This document shows positions 14,801-25,707 of a stretch of DNA of 64,000 nt, piece after piece. Position 1 is the first letter of the stretch, and the number at the start of each line of letters is the position of its first letter. Below the pieces are notes generated by a model. The model was given only the letters and a program-made list of their open reading frames with translations. It was not told where the DNA came from and searched no databases. The stretch covers positions 62,001 to 126,000 of the forward strand of contig MU839196.1 in the NCBI GenBank assembly GCA_030685235.1, read 5' to 3'. A program made the position numbers and the translations under genes. Source of the stretch: Copromyces sp. CBS 386.78 (taxonomy: Eukaryota; Ascomycota; Sordariomycetes; Sordariales; Sordariaceae).

Positions 14801-15861
14801 TTAAGTATTAATACTAAAAGTAAGAAAATAAATACCGCTACCTTAAGAACACCCTTTTTAAAAACGGAAATACTTATAGTAATCCTCTTTAAATTTAAAG
14901 GTCCGTTCGTACTTAACCGTAAAATATTATATTTTAACTACGTAGGCGCGGTAATCTTCGGGAAGATCTACTATAAAGAATTTATTATAAAATTTCCAAT
15001 TAAAAGTATAATTAAAATAAATTAATTTAATAAAACTCTCCCAATTATAGCCACCTACCTTTAATATTTTATTATCGAAGGTAGCTAAAAAAGTAGTAAA
15101 AGGTTTTCTATCCTTCTAACGTATACAAATTAATTTATTAAAAGCAATATCCTAATTCTAATAAGAGCCGAAGATAACCTAAATTTAATCGAATAGACCG
15201 ATTAAATCTTCTTCTCCGCGGATTGTTTTACCGCTCTAAAAACCCTCTAGTAATAACTACTTATTATTAGGCAAGGTATTAAAAATTTCAGACTAAATAA
15301 TATTATAATTAATACAGAAGCCCGCTTTAATATTAATATTATATACTTAAATAAATTAATTAAAATAGAATTAGAAAATATAAAGTTAATTATTCTACTT
15401 AGAGAGTTCGAAAGGTTTTCTTCTATAAATAAAAATATTAGGACCGTCGCCGTCTAAATTAGCGGGGTCTCTAATAGTAATTAAAATACCTATTGTAGCT
15501 CCGTTAATAGGAATTAGGTCCGCGAGACTAAAATTTAAACGCAAAATAAGGATTAAATTAGGATTAATATTAAAGAGAAGGGATTTAATACAATTACGTA
15601 AGGTAATACTCCTATTAAATACTTTAATAAAGCCTTTTACAAAGCTATCATTCGTAGTAATACTTCCTACTAATTATTATTCGCCGCCTTAAAGGTTATA
15701 AAACTACTATTCGACATTATCGAAGTCCATCTCGCTAAATCCGACTATAGTATTAATAAATACCGTAAATACCGCGCTCGATATTATTAACTCCGTTTCA
15801 AATCTATTAATATCCGCTATTAAATCTGCTATCCACTCATACAGGTATAAGTAGAACCTAA

Positions 15862-16096
15862 TATAAAGGGTATAATATAATTAGTATAAGTACTAACCTA
15901 AACGATCGATAAGGTTCTACGAAGAGAAAAAGAGAGGAAGGGTACCTATAGAGTAAGCGGCTGGCCAGCTATCCTTTTCAAGGGACGTACAGGTGCACGG
16001 GCCATGGGGAGGGGTTGCCGGCACGGCAGCGTTGCCGGCACGGCAATTCGCCTAGCGATTGCCAGGTACACAGCCACGGGCATCAGCCCCATAACA
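15862..16096 (-). repeat. 5' LTR of the nested Gypsy element
   Basis: Partner of the LTR at 8,626-8,860. Its right half (about 15,960-16,096) is nearly free of RIP changes and stays GC-rich, while its left part is mutated. Followed by the target duplication ATTCT. Confidence 0.9.
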
Positions 16097-16101
16097 ATTC
16101 T

Positions 16102-19100
16102 AGTGGCGAATCCGGTCGCTTAATTTAATATGGCGAATTTAATATTTAAAAAGGCTACGTATAAGGAGGTCCTAAACGAAGGTGAGCTTGATATTGAATT
16201 TTAAGCGGATATTTTACGTTGTATTTCTATTATTATAGTTATAAAACGAATGACTAAATAATAGTTTAATTGTTTTTGCGATTGGATTATTTATTGTTTA
16301 AAGATTTCTATGATTAGTAAAATTTTAATAGGCCCCGGGTAGGTTATTATATTTAATATTGTCCTTTATAGTGTGAATTTCCTTCTTTTATTACGGATGG
16401 TCCTTATATTTTGCTGGGTAGTTAGAAGATTCTGTATTATTATTATAGATTATTAAATTTAAGTTTGTCGCTTTTATATTCTAATAGGTCTTATTAATTT
16501 TAATGATATTAAGGAGTTGTCTACCGCCGCTTTTAATTAGTTGGTAAAGAAGTATAGCCTTTAAATTATTTGTATTATATAAATTAATATAGTTGAAGAT
16601 ATTAAATGTATATTGGAAGAAGATTAGTTCGTAGAGGAGTATAGCGTTTTAGACTTATATACTTTAAGTAATAAGTTGATATTAGAAATAATTAAGGAGG
16701 TACTAATGGGGAGGGGTTAGAGGTATAAGAAGTTTTTCGGTAATAATTTTTATTATTAAATCGATAGTTTAGTAGGTAAAGGTAATGTAGTTATTTTAAG
16801 AGCCGTTAAAATTTCTAATTCTATTAAGATTATTAGTACGGACAATGATTTCTTCTGGTGCGAAGAAATTATCGATTAATATTTCGTTATTAATAGTATT
16901 ATTTTATGTAAAGTTATTTTAGAAAATATTATAAAGTTTTACGAAAAAGTCGATAAACCCTTTAAGATTAACGAATAGATTTAGGCTAAATTATTTCGAT
17001 AGTATTAGTATTATACGAATACTTTTTATTAAGAAGGAATTAAAACCTTTCCCCTTTACCGTTTTTACGACCTTAAAATTGAATTTTGTCCGGGAATTAT
17101 ATTTTTAGCCGTTTACGGACGCCTTTTTAACCCCGATGAGCTTAGTATTATTAAGAAGTAAATTGATAATATATTATAGAAGAAGTTTATCCGGCTATTA
17201 TAATTGGAAGTATCCGCCCTAGTCCTTTTGATAAAGAAGTTAAGTGGAGGAGTTTACGTTTGTATAAATTATTATAGTATTAATAATATTACCCTTAAAT
17301 TACGATATCTATTATTATTAATTAAAGAAATTTTTGATGTAATTTATTGTATTAAGATTTTTATTAAATTTAATGTTATTACTACTTTTAATTATATTTA
17401 TATTAAAGAGGGGTACGAATAGCTTATAGCTTTTATAATACGGTTTAATTTATTTAAATTATTAGTAGTCCTATTTGGTTTATAAAGCGCTTTCGGAGCT
17501 TTTTAGAATTATATTAATAATATCCTTTATAATATTTTCGATGTTTATACGATTGTTTATTTCGACGACGTCCTGATTTATTTTAATAATATTAAAGATT
17601 ATGAGCGGTATGTAAACGACGTTTTAATTGTTTGGCTAAAATAAGTTTTAGCGTTAATATTGATAAATACGAATTTTATATAATATAAACGAAATATTTA
17701 GGCTCTATTATTATATTAAGAGGTATTAAAATGGATTTAAAAAAAGTTAAAATTGTTACTAATTAAGTAATCCCCTAATTTAAAAAATCCTTATAATTTT
17801 TTTTAAATTTTGTAAACTTCTACCGCTATTTTATTAAAGACTTTTCGATAATAGTAAGATTATTATACGAGTTTATAAAGAAGGATGTTGTATAGTTATA
17901 GTCCGCTACGTATAATTCCGTTTTCGAAGCTTTAAAATGGGCTTTTACTAGTAGACTCGTATTGAAGATTTATAATTAGTTTAAGAAAACGGTAGTTGAA
18001 ATAGATATTTTTAATTGGGTTATAGGCGGTATTTTCTTTTAATACGGTAATAACGGCGTTTTCTACTTAATTATCTACTTTTCGTTTAAGTATACGGCTT
18101 AAAAGTATAATTATAATATATATAATAAAGAGTTATTTGCTATTATTAACGAATTAGAGGAATGGAGATTAGAATTCGAAAGAGCCTAGTAACTTTTTAA
18201 TATTTTAATAGATTATAAAAACCTTTAGACTTTTATAATTAATAAATAATTTATTTAACGTTATATAACGTAATTTTAATTTTAATTATAGTTTAATTTC
18301 TTAATTAAATATATTTTAGGGTCGTAGAATTTTCGCTTTAATATTTTAAATTGTAAATTTAATAATTACCCTATTAATACCGACGATAATCGTTTAGTAG
18401 CCCGCTAGTAGGTATTTTTAGATCCTATATAGTTCGAAGACGGTTGTTTCGACCCTTTAGATTTTATTTTCTATTTAATAAGCGATTACGACGATAAATC
18501 TATTAATAATATTATTTTAAATAGTTATGAAACCTCTGTTTTTTTTTTAGGAGGTTATTTCCTACTTCGTGGACCCCGCTTGTAGATAATGGATTCCTAA
18601 TATTAAGAAGGCTTTTTATAAGGTATTTACAGAATATTGGGTCGTTAGTAATAAAGTAGTTAGATAGTATAATAGGGTAATTATCGACCTTTATAATGAA
18701 GAATTTTAATTTATTCTAATTAGTTGTTAATATAATTCCTTTAGTACGGAATACCCTGGTTGCGATGCGATTTACAATTTTTTTTAATACGATTTCTATT
18801 AGGAGGGGATGGTTAATAATATTAGAATTTTCTATAAAGGTTATTTCCTTTGCGTTAAAATAAAGTTTTTAAAATGAGGGTCCGTTAGCTTCCTTAAACT
18901 TTTTAAAGTTTTGTTCGCCCTATAGAAAGATATTTTTATTAATTATATTATTCCGTTACTTCTAAGCGTTTATTTCGGCTAGACTTTTAAATATATTATT
19001 ATTGTTATTAACCGATTGATTAAAATATGTTACTATATTTTAATAGTAATTTTAGAGGTTAAAGAATTAGTTAATTGCTTTATCGATTGGGTATATTGCC

Positions 19101-20460
19101 TTTACGGTTTATTAGATATAATCCTTTTTGATTGCGGTACGTAATTTGTTTTACGTTTTTAAAGTATTTTATATAAGTGGTTTGTTGTTATTTGTAAATT
19201 GACTTCCGTTTTTTATCTTTAGATTAATATTTAAATTAAGTGTATTAATATAGAAATAGAATAATTCTTTTGTTTTTATATTAATTGGGTATAAATTGAT
19301 TAGGCTAAATGGCTTCTTTTTGTTAAATTTGTAGGTAATAACGTAATATTATTATTAACCGGCATTTCGCTTTTCTTTATTAATTATAGTTTTTACTTCC
19401 GAATAGGTATAGAGCCTTATACCCCGCTATATTTAAATTTATTACCCGCCTAATTAAAAGAATATTATAAGGCTAATAAATTAGTTAATTATTTTTAAAT
19501 GATTTAGGACTTTGCTTCGTAATAAATTAAATAGATTTAAGTACGATACGAAGATAATATTAATTATTACCGAATTGATTCCTTTAAGTATAAGGAGGGG
19601 GATTTAATATTATTTAATATAATTAATTTCGTTAATAATCGCCCGATATTAAAGCTTTACTTTTAATGGGAAGGCCTGTTTAAAATTATACGAATAGAAT
19701 TTTATATAGTTTATTTCACCTTACTGTCGAATATAAAGTACGCTTCTATTTTTTACATTTCGATAGTTTAGTTTTAGATCGGTAGAAGCCTCTTTAGTTA
19801 AAATATTTTAATAAACGTTAGAATAAATAATAGTAGAGTTATAATTTATATAAATAATTATAAGGAACGTATTAAGTAGGACTTCGAAAAATTTATCGAT
19901 TATATTTAATTGGATAATAATATTTATTAGTATTATTATATATAATAGAAAGGCGATTATTAATTAATTTGGGAATTTAAAGTTAATATTATTAATTATA
20001 AGGAGATAATTTTACGTTTCTATAAGGAGAATCCTAATAAATTAGTACTTCCCGAAATACGGTAATAGTCTAAGTATATTATTAGTATTACCTTAATATT
20101 TGATTTTAAATTCGAGATTTCCGAGGCTGCTTTTGAGCCCCTTAGACGGCGTTCCGTCCGCTTAGTACGCTATAATTGCGAGTCCGCTACCGTAATTGAT
20201 ATATTAATATTGTTATTAGACGGCGTTATAATTGTTTATAAATTAATTAAACCGTTAAATAAAGAGGTGGAAGAATTTTTAGCTTTATTATACGAGAAGA
20301 TCTTACGAAGGTTATTAGATATTTAGGTAGGTAGGATATTATTTATAAAGGTTACCGATTATGATAAAATGTTGGAGGAAATGGAGTTGAATGATTATAA
20401 TAGTTAAATTATTTTATATATATATTGTTTGAAGCTACTAGAGTTTCTTTTGAGGGGGGA
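16102..20460 (+). mobile_element. 3' part of the plus-strand Gypsy retrotransposon (RT, RNase H, integrase)
   Basis: Continuation of the element that begins before 8,620. Reverse transcriptase is readable at about 17,200-17,640: 'ALVLLIKKLSGGVYVCINYY', then 'LIAFIIRFNLFKLLVV' and 'VYFDDVLIYFN', with the catalytic FDD retained. RNase H follows near 17,930-18,190 ('YNKELFAIINELEEWR'). Integrase core sequence lies at about 18,950-19,500 ('VINRLIK', 'LPDIILFDCGTQF'-like, 'GISLFFINYSFYFR'). A degenerate chromodomain-like tail lies near 20,260-20,400. Stops throughout and depleted CpA show RIP. The order PR-RT-RH-IN defines Ty3/Gypsy. Confidence 0.85.
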
Positions 20461-20677
20461 TAGTATTATAGGATTAGTTTGTAATATATTTACCTTGTAC
20501 CGACCCTTAGATATACTATACCTAGAGTTATGGTACGGTTACGTGTAGGGTTATATGCGCGTACGGACTGGCCTTCCAGGGCTCTCGCCTATATAGCCAG
20601 TCCTCTGTATACATCCTTCCTTTCCTCTCCTTCGTATAATAACGTATATCCTACCCTACCCTCAACGGTGCCTTACC
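20461..20677 (+). repeat. Possible 3' LTR of the plus-strand Gypsy element
   Basis: It starts directly after a purine tract (TGAGGGGGGA), the usual position of a 3' LTR. It contains a TATATAG box at about 20,590 and a CCCTACCCTCAACGGTGCC-type end. I could not find the partner LTR at the left, so the limits are guesses. Confidence 0.35.
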
Positions 20678-21720
20678 CCGTAATAGAAATATTAATTATC
20701 CCCGATAGTAAATATTATATTCTACTTATCCTCCTACGTTTTAAAAGCTTCTATAATATTTAAGCCCGTTCCCCGCTTACGAAAGAAAATACTTTCGTAT
20801 AATTCTTTATCCCTTAGCGATTGCGTACGAAGCTATTTAATATTATTATTCGGGGTATTATATATAGTAGAGAACCGCTCTTATATATCGTCGCTAACAA
20901 TAGGTATTAAAGTTTTATAATTATACCCAATACTAGAATACTCTATTAATATTTTAAACTACTAGAATCTCTTCCTCTCGTTATTCTACTTATTAGAAAT
21001 AAATGAGGCCTTCTAAACGAATTAAAGATAAATTTCCTTTACGTAATCTTTTACTTACTCCTAAATTAGCGTGTAAATTTTACGCTTCGTATCGTTAAAT
21101 ATTTTATTAATACGGTATTATTGGAACTATAACATAAATTATTATATTATACTATTAGTATAAGTAATTTACTTCTTCTTAATAATAGGCTAAGTATTAG
21201 ATAGAGATATCGCCCGCTTACCCTTCCCCTTAGTAGTTAATAGAATAGGAATAGTAATAAATATAGAAAATTGATTGGGACTAGTAATAGGGACGATTGC
21301 GGCGAATATAGGGTTAGAGGAGGTAATGCTAGCAATAGGGGTACTTAGTAACTCCTCCTCCCTATAAAAAAAGGTAATAAAAGAGAGGGGGATAGGTTAG
21401 CTAGCGATAGTATTATTACAGTTACCTAGCGATTTGAATTTATTATTATTATTAATTTCGCTTCTAACGTTAGTATTACTATATTCTAACGGTTCCTCCC
21501 GGCTAGTAATAACGATAATTAAATTAAAAATACTTTCTTAAGTCGCTATAGCCGTCGGTATCATATTAGTAAATATCGTTATAGTGAGGCAATATAAATA
21601 GTAAATATCGTTAAATATTTTACGCCCTCTATTAAAGATAGGGTTACCCTTTATACGAAGGCGGTCAAACTGGCTTAGCGATATTAAGATAAAGAGGGAA
21701 TAGCTTTATTAGAATGCGCT
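20678..21720. other. RIP-mutated repeat of unknown type
   Basis: AT-rich, CpA-poor sequence without usable reading frames. Some stretches (for example 21,190-21,480) keep a codon-like texture but match nothing I recognise. The change to normal base composition falls at about 21,720-21,860. Confidence 0.5.
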
Positions 21721-22458
21721 ATAGTGGATCTCTATGCGGTACGGTTACATCGCCACAGAGTGGAGGCACGCTAAACAGGTTACGAAATCTCCCAATTCTC
21801 TTCTCTATAACTCTCTACAGGTAGATAGGGATCAGAGCCTTAACAAGGGTAAAAAGTCTATTTTGAGTGAAAATTCATAAAAGAGGTTTTCAAAAGTTTT
21901 TCAAATAGAGATAAAAAGGCGCTGCACTCGCATAAAAATCTAATGTATTTAGCCACTTTTCACTCCGGTCGGGCACGGCCTTAAAATAGACGAACCCCAA
22001 CACCAGTACTACTCTTGATTGGTGCCTTTGGGTAATATCATTGATACTCGAAATTTTAAGAAAAATCGAATGCTTCGATCCTTTTTTTCCCAGTGTTGTT
22101 ATTGGAGGAAAAAGCTTCTGGGGAAAAGAGTTGAAAGCAAAATGTCTGTTTTGGCTAAAATTTATATTTGTTATTTCAAGTCTTTTGGTTTTACAACTCT
22201 CCAATGACTATAAGAAAAACTAATATTCTTTTTGAAAACCCGGTCTTCCCTCTAAGGCAGTCCTGAGTGCTTTCATACTGGCATAAACATGGGGTTTGAC
22301 GCAGTATGAAAGTGAAGAAAGCAATAAGATCTCCAACGATTTCTGGCCTTCTAATTGGTCAAATGCAGGCCATTGGGGGAGTTAGGGGAAGTGCAGCGAC
22401 CTACCTCGACTTGCAGATTTTTACTGGAAAACAGCCGAACGCAAAAATCACGGCAGTA
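21721..22458. other. Boundary region, no gene seen
   Basis: Base composition changes from RIP-type to normal here. There are only short overlapping frames on both strands and no recognisable protein or RNA. It ends at the TA-flanked MITE. Confidence 0.5.
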
Positions 22459-22460
22459 TA

Positions 22461-22775
22461 CCGTATGGACTCGTGGCATCCGGTTTTAGGTTCCAAGGAA
22501 ATCAGGCAGAATCTGTAAGCACACTGCACGAATATGTGCTTTTCATGCCCGGGAAAAAGAGTGGGGGAGACAGCTGGAGAGCCCGGAGCACTGTAAATTC
22601 GATTCTTCTAATACCATATCTTTTCCTCCCTAATAAAGACAGCGAGCAGGAGGGTAGAAACATTCAAAATCACCGTCTTGCATACAATTTCTGGTGGGCA
22701 TGAATGTTGCAGTATGCTTGCAGACTATGCCTGATTTCCTTGGAACCTAAAACCGGATGCCCCGAGTCCATACGG
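22461..22775. mobile_element. MITE with ~60-68-bp inverted ends and TA target duplication (315 bp)
   Basis: The left arm begins CCGTATGGACTCG and runs to about 22,525. Its inverted copy runs back from 22,775 with about five mismatches in 60 bases. The dinucleotide TA flanks both ends (22,459-22,460 and 22,776-22,777), as for Tc1/mariner-like elements. There is no transposase frame in the roughly 190-bp centre, so it is non-autonomous. No RIP is evident. Confidence 0.75.
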
Positions 22776-23232
22776 TACTGTTGCTTACTGCCATATAAAC
22801 TTCCTTACTGTTACTGGAATACTGGGATTCCGAACGCAACATAAGTCTCTATATGGCTATCGAGTAGTGATTCTGGCGAGAGGTTCAGCTGTTGACAGAA
22901 GTGGCCAGTAGTCAACGAAAGGGAAACGATACCTACCTGGGTGAAACGTGCTGTAATGGCAATCTTGCAGTGCGACTTCCTTCAAGCATCGCACCTTCCC
23001 TCCTTAACCGTCGAATGCGGGGCAACTTGCCCTAAGCCCACCACCTGGCCTCCATCTTGTCTCTCCATCTGGCGGGCTTGGAGTGAGAAGGATTTTTGTC
23101 CCCCAACACAACTTAACCGGTATTCTCGACAAATCTCGACGCATCCAAACTTGCACAGAATCGCAGAAAGCCCATCAAGTCATCCATCCATCAACACCTC
23201 ACCGCCCCGATTTGACGGTCACAATCATCAAA

Positions 23233-23547
23233 ATGCCGAACAGAAGAAGATGCAAGCCTTCCCAGGCATCTGTCCGGGCCTCGAGTTTTGATAGGCATCA
23301 ACACTACCAAGCAACCGTCGATGCAATCCTGGCCAGCCCGGAGTCTGTGCTCCGTAGAGCGCTCAACAGCTTGTATACCATGGAATCAAATGACGGCGGT
23401 AAAGTGAAGCTTCGCATCAACGAGCTTCTCACTAGTCACTCCGCTCCCGAATCATTACCCGCCAAACGAGCAAGGGACGAGATGTCGAACGACGAGATGT
23501 CGAGAACCAAAAAGCGCAAAAGAGCCTCGCCTACCGAAGATGGGTGA
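23233..23547 (+). CDS. Small basic hypothetical protein (104 aa, possibly exon 1 of a longer gene)
   Basis: The ATG at 23,233 has a good fungal start context (CATCAAAATGCC) and is preferred over the upstream in-frame ATG at 23,083. The product is rich in Arg, Lys and Ser and ends in a KKRKRASPTEDG-like tail. The acidic/basic pattern with a KRARDE...KKRKR stretch resembles a nuclear localisation signal. I do not recognise a family. A GTGAAG donor at 23,544 and a CTGAC...TTTAG acceptor at 23,681 exist, but this join does not reach the Cys-rich frame at 23,654-23,914. The gene is isolated between the MITE and the Dabb gene. Expression is unknown. Confidence 0.4.
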   Translation: MPNRRRCKPSQASVRASSFDRHQHYQATVDAILASPESVLRRALNSLYTMESNDGGKVKLRINELLTSHSAPESLPAKRARDEMSNDEMSRTKKRKRASPTEDG

Positions 23548-23653
23548 AGTTACATCGGAGAGGTGGGGTTGCTCCCGTCATCCAGGTCAGTGATCAGCTT
23601 GAAATGCTATCCGCTATATGAGCTTCAAGTCCAGTCTGTTCAGACGCTGACTC

Positions 23654-23914
23654 GTGGCGTGGTGCCCCGTCGTCAATTTAGGCACCAGGCAAGTCAACCA
23701 CAATTCCGTCACATGGCTCAAAGTGGGTCTTGATTCCTCTAGTATTGCCAACACGTCGAGAAATCGAAATAAGTATCCGGATGGCTTCATGTGGACATGC
23801 TGTGCAATGCCCGGAAGTTATGAGGGCTGTGAGGTGTGCCACCACAAGACCGCCGAGGGCAATGACGGCGAGGAAAGCGACAACAGCGACAACAGCGACG
23901 AGACCGGAGAGTGA
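23654..23914 (+). other. Cys/His-rich open frame, possible downstream exon
   Basis: The frame contains WTCC-x8-GC-x2-CHH, a zinc-binding-like arrangement seen near the end of many uncharacterised fungal proteins, followed by an acidic (D/S/N-rich) tail and a stop. It lies 107 bp after the 104-aa frame and could be an exon of the same gene, but no frame-consistent splice pair was found by eye. Low confidence as an independent gene. Confidence 0.25.
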
Positions 23915-24384
23915 TTGAGTTGTTATTGGAGCCCTATAATGGAGGTATGGATTATGATGGCATACCTACTCTAGGGCGACGAGAGACGTACCTGGTACTA
24001 CTGCGGCGAAGATCTTTACTTGGAGGGCTGAGAGAATACGTTACCACAAGGAAGATGAGAACCCGAAGAAGCACAACTCCTCTGAGTCAGTCTACAGGCG
24101 CGAACGCGGAGGCGGCGGAGTTCTACCTCTAGGGACAGGAGCCCCCCGGGGGAGGGGGGTCTTCGATGACACAGAGAAACGCCCGTCGGGAAGCTGTTTG
24201 AGAAGAGTCGAGCTTCGGTGCCGAAACAGGCCTCGAGGATTGTGGATGTGGGATGCAACGTGCAAGTCGTCGTCAGCAGGGGCAAGGTCAGTCAGTAAAA
24301 TGGAGCTTGTAATTGATATGGCCCGTGCATTACTCCACTGAATCCTTGTATGAAACATGAGATGATGGCGATCCAGGTATTTGT

Positions 24385-24436
24385 GGGTGTCGTAACGTAT
24401 CGGTAAGGTCCCTCGGTTCGAATCCGGGCTCGGCCA
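24385..24436 (+). pseudogene. tRNA 3'-half-like remnant
   Basis: CTCGG-TTCGAAT-CCGGG makes a 5-bp T-arm with a standard T-loop (B-box-like), followed by CTCGGCCA and, about 25 bp on, a run of seven T's resembling a pol III terminator. No 5' acceptor strand complementary to the 3' end is present within 90 bases upstream, so this is a fragment or chance match rather than a full tRNA. Confidence 0.3.
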
Positions 24437-24915
24437 GTTTCTTCTCTTTCTGTTTGTGTCTTTTTTTGATGGTTACTTCTTCGGCTTGTCGAGTAACCAA
24501 TACAGTCTTGCTTATTGTCTCTTTTCGGGGCCAGAATTATGACGGTTGGAGGGAACGGTATATGGTAAGCGAATACGACACATGCCCCTGGAGTACCGTA
24601 GGATGGTGAGGCAGCCGCTAGCAGAACTGCCCCTGGATTGAGATGCCGCCAAACTAGGGTATCACGTGCAATTAGCGGGGCCGGTCCAGGCAGCAGCCCA
24701 CGCTATAGTGCAGGCCGGCCGCAGCAGCGTACAACGGTTGGACGCTTTGCACCGCCAAGAGAAAATAAACTTGGCTCCCGCGAACATCGCATCATTCCTG
24801 ACATTCTTCCATTTCCACTCAATCGGGCTGCCTGACTACCGTACCTACCTTAGCGATCGCGCGCATAACAAAAACGACGGGAACGAACAATCACCGCCTA
24901 CAGTATAACCACACA
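24437..24915. promoter_or_regulatory. Upstream region of the Dabb-domain gene, no other gene seen
   Basis: Non-coding by inspection. It contains a CACGTG-like E-box (ATCACGTGCAA at about 24,661) and CTACCGTACCTACCTTAG-type promoter sequence typical of these fungi just before the start codon. No TATA box was recognised. Confidence 0.3.
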
Positions 24916-25549
24916 ATGCGGGGCGTCCAACCACACGTTTTGCGACTTCTTGTTGCGATCCTAGCAGCAGTCGGATTGCTCTTCTTCTTCGACCCTCTCG
25001 GCCTGCGACTCGCCTCATCGTCATCACTCGGCAGCTTCTATCCGACCGATAACAAGGCGGGCGGGTGGTTCATGTCCTCAACAATTACCCACATCGTTCT
25101 GTTCAAGTTCAAGGCCAGTGCGGGCGCCGACAAGATTAGCACGGTAGGTCTCCGTTGCCGTTGTCTATTTAGACACGTACTTGTATCATGCTGCCCAGCG
25201 CTGACAGGATCCAACTACAGATCTCCAACCGCTTCCTAGAGCTCAAGGAACAATGCGTGACCATGGCCCAGCAGCCGTACATTCGCAAGATTTCCGGCGG
25301 CAGGGATAACTCTCCAGAGGGATTGCAGGTGAGTACCTAGCCAGGCAGAGGGGACATGACCCAAGAAGCTGACCCAGATGTCATGTGATCCAGGCCGGCC
25401 TTACACATGCCTTCGTTGTCGAGTTTGAGTCCGCCGCCGAAAGAGACTACTATGTCAACTTGGATCCCATCCATCAATCGTTCAAGAAGGATATCGAGCC
25501 TTTTGTGGAAAAGGTCACGGTGGTGGACTTTACCAATGGCGCCTTTTGA
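24916..25549 (+). CDS. Stress-responsive A/B-barrel (Dabb) domain protein, with N-terminal hydrophobic anchor
   Basis: There are three exons, 24,916-25,143, 25,221-25,328 and 25,394-25,549, all phase 0, encoding 163 aa. Introns of 77 and 65 bp have GTAGGT/CTGAC/ACAG and GTGAGT/CTGAC/CCAG signals. The Dabb fold is recognised from 'ITHIVLFKFK' (about residue 55), 'FLELKEQC', 'GGRDNSPEGLQ', 'THAFVVEFES', 'RDYYV', a DPxH motif and 'VVDF' at the end. Dabb proteins are small dimeric alpha+beta barrels. Some act as cyclases on polyketide-type substrates, but most have unknown function. The first 25 residues contain a strong hydrophobic stretch (LLVAILAAVGLLFFF), which suggests a membrane anchor. An internal Met (25,072) would give a cytosolic form. 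The gene converges with kynureninase, 158 bp apart. Confidence 0.88.
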
Positions 25550-25707
25550 AGTCAGGACTCAGGAGATTCTCGGCTGGTTGGGTCCAGTTGAGACGGCAGA
25601 CCTGCGACTAAACATCAGATATAATCTTGGACACACCTGACAACCATTTATCCAAATGCCATTTTCTTCCAACCCCAGGATTGATTCTCCACGTGCTACG
25701 ACCCATG

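Larger units (their letters stand above)
8626..16096 (-). mobile_element. Complete nested Gypsy LTR retrotransposon, 7,471 bp, RIP-mutated
   Basis: Two 235-bp LTRs in direct orientation (8,626-8,860 and 15,862-16,096) bound the element. It is flanked by the 5-bp duplication ATTCT at 8,621-8,625 and 16,097-16,101. Immediately inside the left LTR, on the minus strand, is a purine tract (GGAGGAAGGGGGGGG), the expected 3' polypurine tract, so transcription runs right to left. Degenerate minus-strand translation at about 13,000-13,200 gives a Gypsy reverse transcriptase tail: 'ARFYTAYIDNVLIYTSG', then 'KCEFTVKKVKYFGFIVY'. The interior has many stops. The element splits the plus-strand Gypsy between its protease (8.2-8.5 kb) and reverse transcriptase (17.2 kb). 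Confidence 0.9.

Noticed and set aside
23911..24358. Several overlapping frames of 73-89 codons on both strands
   Set aside because: They overlap one another on opposite strands, lack conserved motifs and look like chance frames in GC-rich sequence.
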